The notes under the pieces: generated by a model
What the model saw: only the letters and a program-made list of their open reading frames with translations
Told to the model about the DNA's origin: nothing
The model's database searches: none
Shown: piece after piece, positions 6,501-9,703 of the stretch
How the letters are laid out: the number at the start of each line of letters is the position of its first letter
Numbering within the stretch: the stretch's first letter is position 1
Made by a program: the position numbers and the translations under genes
Assembly (NCBI GenBank): GCA_029865445.1
Contig: JAOUGY010000134.1
Span: forward strand, 1 to 9,703
Origin: Acidimicrobiia bacterium
GTDB taxonomy: Bacteria > Actinomycetota > Acidimicrobiia > Spongiisociales > ZC4RG35
DNA: 9,703 nt
Direction: 5' to 3'

Positions 6501-8737
6501 AGGAACGCCAGTACCTCGCCGCGTCACGCGACGCATCCGAAGCTCGGCTCGCCGCCGAGCAGCTCCGGGTTCGGCGCCTTCGTCGTCTCGTGGCGGGCAT
6601 CGGCGTCGCCCTCGTGATCGCCCTGATCGCGGGTGGCGTGGCGTTCTCGCAACGTCAGCGGGCGCGCACCCAGACCGAGGCGGCCGAGTTGGCGACACTG
6701 ATCAGCCGATCGGCGGCCGTCGGCGACGACGACTCGGAGCTGTCGCTGCTGCTCGCACTCGAGGCCCATCGGCGTGCCCCCGGGCCCGACACCGATCGGG
6801 CGGTGCTGTCTGCCCTGGGCGGAGCGACGATCGGCAACCGCGTGGCGTCTCGACAGCGATTGGTCGACGACTGCACCGGTTCCAGCGTGTTCGGGTCCGA
6901 GTATCGCGGGATGGTCGAGCTGGCGACCGTCGATGGACGCACGGTGTCGCGAGATCCACTGACCGGCGACGTCGTCGATCTCGGGCGGCCGCCCGGGCCG
7001 TGCACCCTGGCGTTTCACAACGACGAGCGGGGCGAGGTCGTGGGTGCGATCGCCTGGGACGGGAGCCGGACGTGGCTGGGATCCGATTTCGGGATCGAGC
7101 TGGACTACGCGGGCAACGGCTACCCGTCGTTGGCCACCGACGAGCGGATCCTCATGGGCGTGTTCGAGCAACCCGAGTCGGTCGATGACTTGGCCACCAC
7201 CAAGGCGATCCTGTTCGACATCCGCACGGGCGAGCAGGTCGGTGCGCCGATCGAGGGCCCGGCGCTGATCTCGGGGGCCAGGACTCGGGACGGCTCGGTC
7301 ATGGCGCTCGGGTTCGGCACGTCGGGACAGACCTCCGATGGCTTCATCGTCATCGTCGACGCCGACACCGGCGAAGAGCTCGTTCGGATCGACCGTGGCG
7401 CGGCGGGACGGCTCGTCTTCGAGGACGCCACCGGGCGGCTGATCGCCGGCTTCGTCGACGGCCGGATCGAGACGATCGACCCGAACACGGGGAACGCGAT
7501 CACGACGCTCGCCGCTTCCAGCGCGACCAGCTACCTCGACCTCGCGGTGCGCCCCGACGGACTCCTCGTGGCCGTGTCGCGGGGCGGGGTCCAGGTGATC
7601 GACCGCAACACCGGTCCGATCGGCCAGGGGTTCGAGCTGAGGAACGCGGTCGAAGCATTCGTCCGCCCGGACGGGTTGATCACCGCGGTCGACGATCAGG
7701 GGCTGGTCGCCGTGTACGACATCGAGGCCAGCGCACTGCTGGAAGGCAGCTGGGACGTCGATCCGATCGGCAAGGCGGCGATCAGGGACGGCCGCGCCGC
7801 GGTGGTCAACGAGACCACCCAGGAGGTTGAGCTGATCGACCTGTCGCCGGGCGAACGGTCGACGGTCGACCTGCGCACCCCCGACGGTGAGCCGTTCACG
7901 GCGCTCGGCGTGTTCCCGGAGCCCGACGGTGTCTGGGCCGTGTCGCCCGACCACGACCTGGCCCGGTGGGAGGGCGACCGGATGGTCGACCGGGTCTTCA
8001 TGGGGAGCGACCCCAGCGTCCGGAGCAACTACTGGTACGAGGACGGCACGCGGTTCGGCGAGTACCTCGCCATCCTCGGTCGCCGCCCCGACTACACGGG
8101 AGAAGCGTCGCTCCTGCGGATGCGCCGGGGAGCGCCCGAGCTGTTGTTCACCGTCGCAACCGAGGACAATCCCAAGGCGCTGGTCCATCCGACGCTCGAC
8201 GGCGGACTGTTCGTCCTCGACAGCGAGGGCACCCTCCACGAGTACGACCCGACGGGTGCCGAGCTGTCCACGGTGTCGACACCGTCGACCGAGTCCACCA
8301 CGATCGCCCTCGATCCGACGGGATCGAAGCTGGCCTTCTCGTCGCTGCAGGGCGGCGTCTTCGTCTTCGACACGCACACCCGGGAGATCGAGACCGTGCC
8401 CGGCGGCGGCGTTGCCTCGACGCTCGGGTTCGACGGCGACGGGTCGGTGCTGGTGATCTCGATGTGGGACGGCACCGTGCTGTTGTACGGCGTCGGCAGC
8501 GGCGACACCCCTTCGGTCGTCTGGGACGGACCGGGAACGCTCAGCTCCGAAGCGGGCTGGTACGACCCGACGACCGACTCGATGTGGATCCCCGCGTCGG
8601 GCAAGTTGCTCCACATCCCGCTGAGCCCCGAACGGTGGGTCGAGAAGGCGTGCGCACTCGTCAGCCGCGACCTCACCCAGGACGAGTGGGACCGTGACGT
8701 GCCCGGTGACCAGCCGCTGCGCTCCGCCTGCGGATGA
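3569..8737 (+). CDS. Giant fused regulator: SARP/BTAD - Ser/Thr kinase - nSTAND1 NTPase - TM - beta-propeller
   Basis: This protein is 1,722 residues from the GTG at 3569. ATG 3587 (residue 7) is an equal or better start, and neither has a strong ribosome site. Domains in order:
(1) SARP winged helix, about 30-110, then BTAD, about 131-275.
(2) Protein kinase, about 302-550, with G309-E-G-x-x-G314, Lys K331 (VAIKV), catalytic loop HGDVKPRN (D424, N429), DFG 442-444 and APE 466-468.
(3) nSTAND1 NTPase from NPYRGLRAF (557) to about 960, with Walker A GPSGSGKS 601-608 and Walker B VVVVDQLEE (D689).
(4) One membrane helix, about 1007-1026, flanked by Arg.
(5) WD40-like propeller, about 1080-1680, with blade motifs such as LFDIRTG (1215), IVDADTG (1262), TIDPNTG (1302), VIDRNTG (1343), VYDIEAS (1382) and VFDTHTR (1599).
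(6) Tail W1690...C1695...DEW...C1721.
The likely role is a membrane-tethered transcription regulator sensing outside signals. Targets are unknown. Confidence 0.9.
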   Translation: MWNASDMTGNERAVRGVAASASGRSAELLSYRLLGPVEVLRDGVPIELGVLKQRALLAMLLIHANQVVSTDQLIDELWAGDAGKDRQNALWVNISRLRSTLEPDRAKRSDGTVLATRPPGYVLNVVPEHIDAVRFEALTREGRSLLDTDPASASLVFSEALSLWRGRALEEFTFEPFAEAEVARLDELRLATVEDRINADLRTGRARELIGELESLVRQHPLRERLTAHLMLALHRAGRQGDALRAFGSLRTRLGEDLGLDPSEELCRLEERIVLDDPALREVEAARALDGRPQSGLSVRGYELREKIGEGALGNVFRAFQPAVGREVAIKVIRPELANDPGFIRRFEREAQAIAGLEHPQIVPVFDYWREPDSAYLVMRRFEHGSLFDAVERGTITEASAIGMIEQVGGALAAAHRKGVTHGDVKPRNVLLDGDGNAYLADFGMSYSPESRGAGSGDAPTGHFAAPEQRAGRPATTASDVYALGMLARYTLREASGRGGERPGEAANDPVTDVISLALSENPADRFPDADAFVRALQFALGDRPAGPPPAPLEAANPYRGLRAFGEDDAGRFYGRERLVERLITRLGSTGAQGRFVVLVGPSGSGKSSVVRAGVVPALREGAVTGSDRWFIVSMSPGRRPFEALEDALRSIAVSPPVDLLEQLLNHGISNAVRLLIPDPSAQLVVVVDQLEELFSHAAPADANAFMTALADTAGDRYAGVKVIATLRADFYDHPLRHTEFGELVRLGTEVITPMNAEELERAITAPAAEVGVPFESGLVAVIASDMAGQPTALPLMQYALTELFERRSGSVITTSAYRELGGVSAALARRADALYQGLDATDREHAREVFLRLVTLNDGSADTRRRALATEVTESGGGDVSGVLDVFGRARLLTFDRDPVTRGPTVEIAHEALLTEWTRLRDWIDDARADIRSQRRLAAAAAEWRERDRDPEFVLTGARLGRYDGWLDHPPVRLTAQERQYLAASRDASEARLAAEQLRVRRLRRLVAGIGVALVIALIAGGVAFSQRQRARTQTEAAELATLISRSAAVGDDDSELSLLLALEAHRRAPGPDTDRAVLSALGGATIGNRVASRQRLVDDCTGSSVFGSEYRGMVELATVDGRTVSRDPLTGDVVDLGRPPGPCTLAFHNDERGEVVGAIAWDGSRTWLGSDFGIELDYAGNGYPSLATDERILMGVFEQPESVDDLATTKAILFDIRTGEQVGAPIEGPALISGARTRDGSVMALGFGTSGQTSDGFIVIVDADTGEELVRIDRGAAGRLVFEDATGRLIAGFVDGRIETIDPNTGNAITTLAASSATSYLDLAVRPDGLLVAVSRGGVQVIDRNTGPIGQGFELRNAVEAFVRPDGLITAVDDQGLVAVYDIEASALLEGSWDVDPIGKAAIRDGRAAVVNETTQEVELIDLSPGERSTVDLRTPDGEPFTALGVFPEPDGVWAVSPDHDLARWEGDRMVDRVFMGSDPSVRSNYWYEDGTRFGEYLAILGRRPDYTGEASLLRMRRGAPELLFTVATEDNPKALVHPTLDGGLFVLDSEGTLHEYDPTGAELSTVSTPSTESTTIALDPTGSKLAFSSLQGGVFVFDTHTREIETVPGGGVASTLGFDGDGSVLVISMWDGTVLLYGVGSGDTPSVVWDGPGTLSSEAGWYDPTTDSMWIPASGKLLHIPLSPERWVEKACALVSRDLTQDEWDRDVPGDQPLRSACG

Positions 8738-8780
8738 CACGCTGAGCAGGTAGTTCGCGGCCACGGCGGCGACTGAAAGT

Positions 8781-8811
8781 CGAGTGCAAGTGGTCGCAAG
8801 CGGGCGAGAAG
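8781..8811 (+). repeat. Three imperfect 10-bp phased repeats in the leader of the secreted repeat protein gene
   Basis: CGAGTGCAAG, TGGTCGCAAG and CGGGCGAGAA follow each other without gap; GCAAG recurs exactly 10 bp apart (8786 and 8796). SARP-type regulators bind tandem short direct repeats about one helical turn apart, and a SARP-domain gene lies immediately upstream. The repeats are short and imperfect, so this is only a candidate site. Confidence 0.25.
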
Positions 8812-8838
8812 CCCCTCCGACGAAGGTGAGCTCCGAGA

Positions 8839-8859
8839 GATTCCGAACGGTTCGGAATC
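8839..8859. promoter_or_regulatory. Perfect 21-bp palindrome, candidate operator or translational hairpin
   Basis: GATTCCGAAC, a single central G, and GTTCGGAATC form a perfect inverted repeat with 10-bp arms. It ends 1 bp before the AAGGGAG ribosome binding site (8861-8867) of the secreted repeat protein gene, whose ATG is at 8872. At the DNA level it looks like a site for a dimeric regulator. At the RNA level it could fold next to the ribosome site. Two small hairpins lie upstream in the same leader: CGACT/AGTCG at 8770-8782 and GGGC/GCCC at 8802-8814. The binding protein cannot be named. Confidence 0.55.
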
Positions 8860-8871
8860 GAAGGGAGCACC

Positions 8872-9390
8872 ATGTCCACCACCATCAGCCACCGGTTCCG
8901 GACCCTGACCATCGTGTCGGTGGCCACCGTCGCCGCAATCGCGGTTCCCGCCGCCATGATGCCGAACGACGGGCCGTCCAACGTCCCTGCCGAGCCGGCG
9001 ACGGTCGCCGCCGACCCGTGCGCCGACGTGGGGCAGGGCCTGCCGGACTCGATCGAGTTCCGCAAGCAGGCCTGCCGGGAGGATGTTGCCCAAGCGCTCG
9101 GCCGGTCGGCATCGGTGTCGAGCGCCTCCCCACTGTCACAAACGGTGTCACCCCGCGGGTTCGACCCGTGCGCCAACGTCGGCAGGGGTCTGCCCGAATC
9201 GATCGAGTTGCGCACCCGGGCGTGCCGTGAGGACGTCGCGGCCGCAGCAGCCCGGTCCGCCACCTTGGTGGTGAAGCCAGCGGGTGACTCTGACCCGTGC
9301 GCCGACGTGGGGCAGGGCCTGCCGGACTCGATCGAGTTCCGCAAGCAGGCCTGCCGGGAAGATGTTGCCGCCGGCAGGATGGGTGGCTGA
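8872..9390 (+). CDS. Secreted protein with three Cys-x17-Cys repeats, unknown family
   Basis: This is a 172-residue protein that I do not recognise as a named family. It begins with a signal peptide: basic n-region HRFR (7-10), a hydrophobic core about 11-25, and likely cleavage after VPA or PAA (27/28). A Pro/Ala-rich linker follows. The mature part is three 26-residue units at 48-73, 98-123 and 141-166. Each begins DPCA(D/N)VG(Q/R)GLP, has SIE and ends ACREDVA, with two Cys 18 positions apart (C50/C68, C100/C118, C143/C161). These six are the only Cys in the protein, which suggests one disulfide per unit outside the membrane. Low-complexity Ala/Ser/Val linkers join the units. The ATG start is supported by AAGGGAG at 8861-8867. 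It lies 134 bp after the giant regulator gene in the same direction, behind a palindrome, so it probably has its own regulated promoter. Its role is unknown. Confidence 0.8.
   Translation: MSTTISHRFRTLTIVSVATVAAIAVPAAMMPNDGPSNVPAEPATVAADPCADVGQGLPDSIEFRKQACREDVAQALGRSASVSSASPLSQTVSPRGFDPCANVGRGLPESIELRTRACREDVAAAAARSATLVVKPAGDSDPCADVGQGLPDSIEFRKQACREDVAAGRMGG
9013..9090 (+). repeat. 78-bp coding repeat, unit 1
   Basis: Encodes residues 48-73 of the secreted protein. It differs from unit 3 (9292-9369) at a single base, the third position of a Glu codon (GAG here at 9079-9081, GAA at 9358-9360). The identity stops abruptly at both ends of the unit. Confidence 0.92.
9163..9240 (+). repeat. 78-bp coding repeat, unit 2 (diverged)
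   Basis: Encodes residues 98-123 in register with the other two units. It differs at many bases and at several residues (for example N for D, R for Q, E for D, and LRTR for FRKQ). It is therefore the older or unconverted copy, although it lies between the two near-identical ones. Confidence 0.88.
9292..9369 (+). repeat. 78-bp coding repeat, unit 3
   Basis: Encodes residues 141-166, 77 of 78 bases identical to unit 1 and with identical protein sequence. The reading frame stops seven codons later. Confidence 0.92.
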
Positions 9391-9418
9391 GGCAAAGGCC
9401 CCGACGGCGATACCGACG

Positions 9419-9451
9419 ACACCTGCCGGCGACCACCTTGCCGGCAGGTGT
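9419..9451 (+). terminator. Strong 12-bp hairpin after the secreted repeat protein gene
   Basis: ACACCTGCCGGC (9419-9430) and GCCGGCAGGTGT (9440-9451) are perfect inverted repeats around a 9-nt loop, beginning 29 bp after the TGA stop. The following bases (TCGCGCG) are not T-rich, so it is a very stable hairpin without the usual tail. It may end the upstream transcript, protect its 3' end, or separate it from the opposing tRNA gene. From 9452 to 9653 I see no convincing gene or other signal beyond a weak, bulged hairpin at about 9611-9645 downstream of the tRNA. Confidence 0.55.
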
Positions 9452-9653
9452 TCGCGCGTTGCGGCTGCGTCCAGCGCCTCGGTTGGTGTATGCGTCCAGC
9501 TGGCCGTGCTCGGCCACGAGACGGTCCAGCGACGGCGACAGCTCGCGGTGCGGCGCCTCACGCGGCCAGTCTGCTGGAAGACCCGTTGGAGGCCTGGGCC
9601 TCGACGCTGAAGGGCCCCCGGCGGATGTTGCCATCTGCCAGGGCCTTCGTTCG

Positions 9654-9703
9654 TAGCGGGGGTGGGATTTGAACCCACGACCTTCGGGTTATGAGCCCGA
9701 CGA
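9654..9703 (-). tRNA. Initiator tRNA-fMet (anticodon CAU), 5' part outside the window
   Basis: Read on the - strand, the sequence gives the anticodon arm TCGGG-CTCATAA-CCCGA with anticodon CAT, variable loop AGGTC, T arm GTGGG-TTCAAAT-CCCAC, acceptor 3' strand CCCCGCT and discriminator A (complement of base 9654). Three consecutive G:C pairs next to the anticodon loop mark it as the initiator and not the elongator Met tRNA. The last acceptor-strand base is T, as I recall for actinobacterial initiator tRNAs, where the first base pair is not Watson-Crick. CCA is not encoded; after the A the gene reads CGA. The D arm and acceptor 5' strand lie beyond the window edge. Confidence 0.93.

Noticed and set aside
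6524..8764. 746-codon - strand frame
   Set aside because: Antisense to the propeller region; Arg/Asp/His/Gly-rich, with no recognisable motif or start signal.
8839..8859. LexA-type SOS box in the palindrome
   Set aside because: Actinobacterial LexA sites are GAAC-N4-GTTC. Here GAAC and GTTC are separated by a single base, so the spacing is wrong.
8738..8871. Known riboswitch in the leader of the secreted protein gene
   Set aside because: I compared the leader with the c-di-GMP, c-di-AMP, cobalamin, TPP and SAM patterns I know and found none of their core motifs. Only small hairpins are visible.
9013..9369. CRISPR-like array
   Set aside because: There are only three repeats, each 78 bp, in frame within one coding sequence, with unequal spacers; they are protein repeats.
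8885..9634. - strand frames opposite the secreted repeat protein
   Set aside because: Shadows of the repeat gene, with internal repetition mirroring it. A stretch resembling a charged helix near 9490-9560 was considered as a gene fragment but was too short and frame-broken to support.
9654..9703. tRNA gene as integration site of a mobile island
   Set aside because: The tRNA 3' end does face the accessory-looking region, but I found no second copy of its 3' end and no integrase gene in the window.

Overview
The window is GC-rich, actinobacterial-type DNA. Genes start on GTG or ATG, and the set includes a SARP/BTAD-type regulator, a NarL-type two-component pair, an IS110-family remnant and a tRNA gene that does not encode its CCA end. 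The overall character suggests a free-living high-GC actinobacterium, possibly Acidimicrobiia (Ilumatobacter-like). That placement is inferred from style and not from a marker gene.

Left part (1-2720): the end of a NarL-family sensor histidine kinase overlaps its response regulator by 4 bp (one operon, + strand). A YdeI/OmpD-associated family protein follows on the - strand, converging on the regulator. Divergent from that is a complete metallo-beta-lactamase-fold hydrolase (+) with all metal ligands present. About 850 bp without an intact gene follow (2721-3568). Its right half is a truncated, frameshifted IS110-family transposase C-terminus on the - strand, and its left half is non-coding sequence, probably including the 3' end of that element.

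Central part (3569-8737): one very large gene encodes about 1,720 residues. The order is SARP-type winged helix and BTAD, a Ser/Thr protein kinase, an nSTAND1-type P-loop NTPase, one transmembrane helix, and a predicted extracytoplasmic WD40-like beta-propeller ending in a Cys/Trp tail motif. It puts on one chain the parts that Streptomyces splits between AfsK (membrane kinase) and AfsR (SARP plus ATPase).

Right part (8738-9703): a 134-bp leader holds 10-bp phased repeats and a perfect 21-bp palindrome just ahead of the ribosome binding site. It precedes a small secreted protein built from three Cys-x17-Cys repeats, two of which are 77/78 identical in DNA. A strong 12-bp hairpin follows that gene, and the window ends inside an initiator tRNA gene on the - strand.

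The large regulator and the small secreted repeat protein are co-directional neighbours. A sensor/ligand or regulator/target link between them is a testable guess and is not shown by the sequence.
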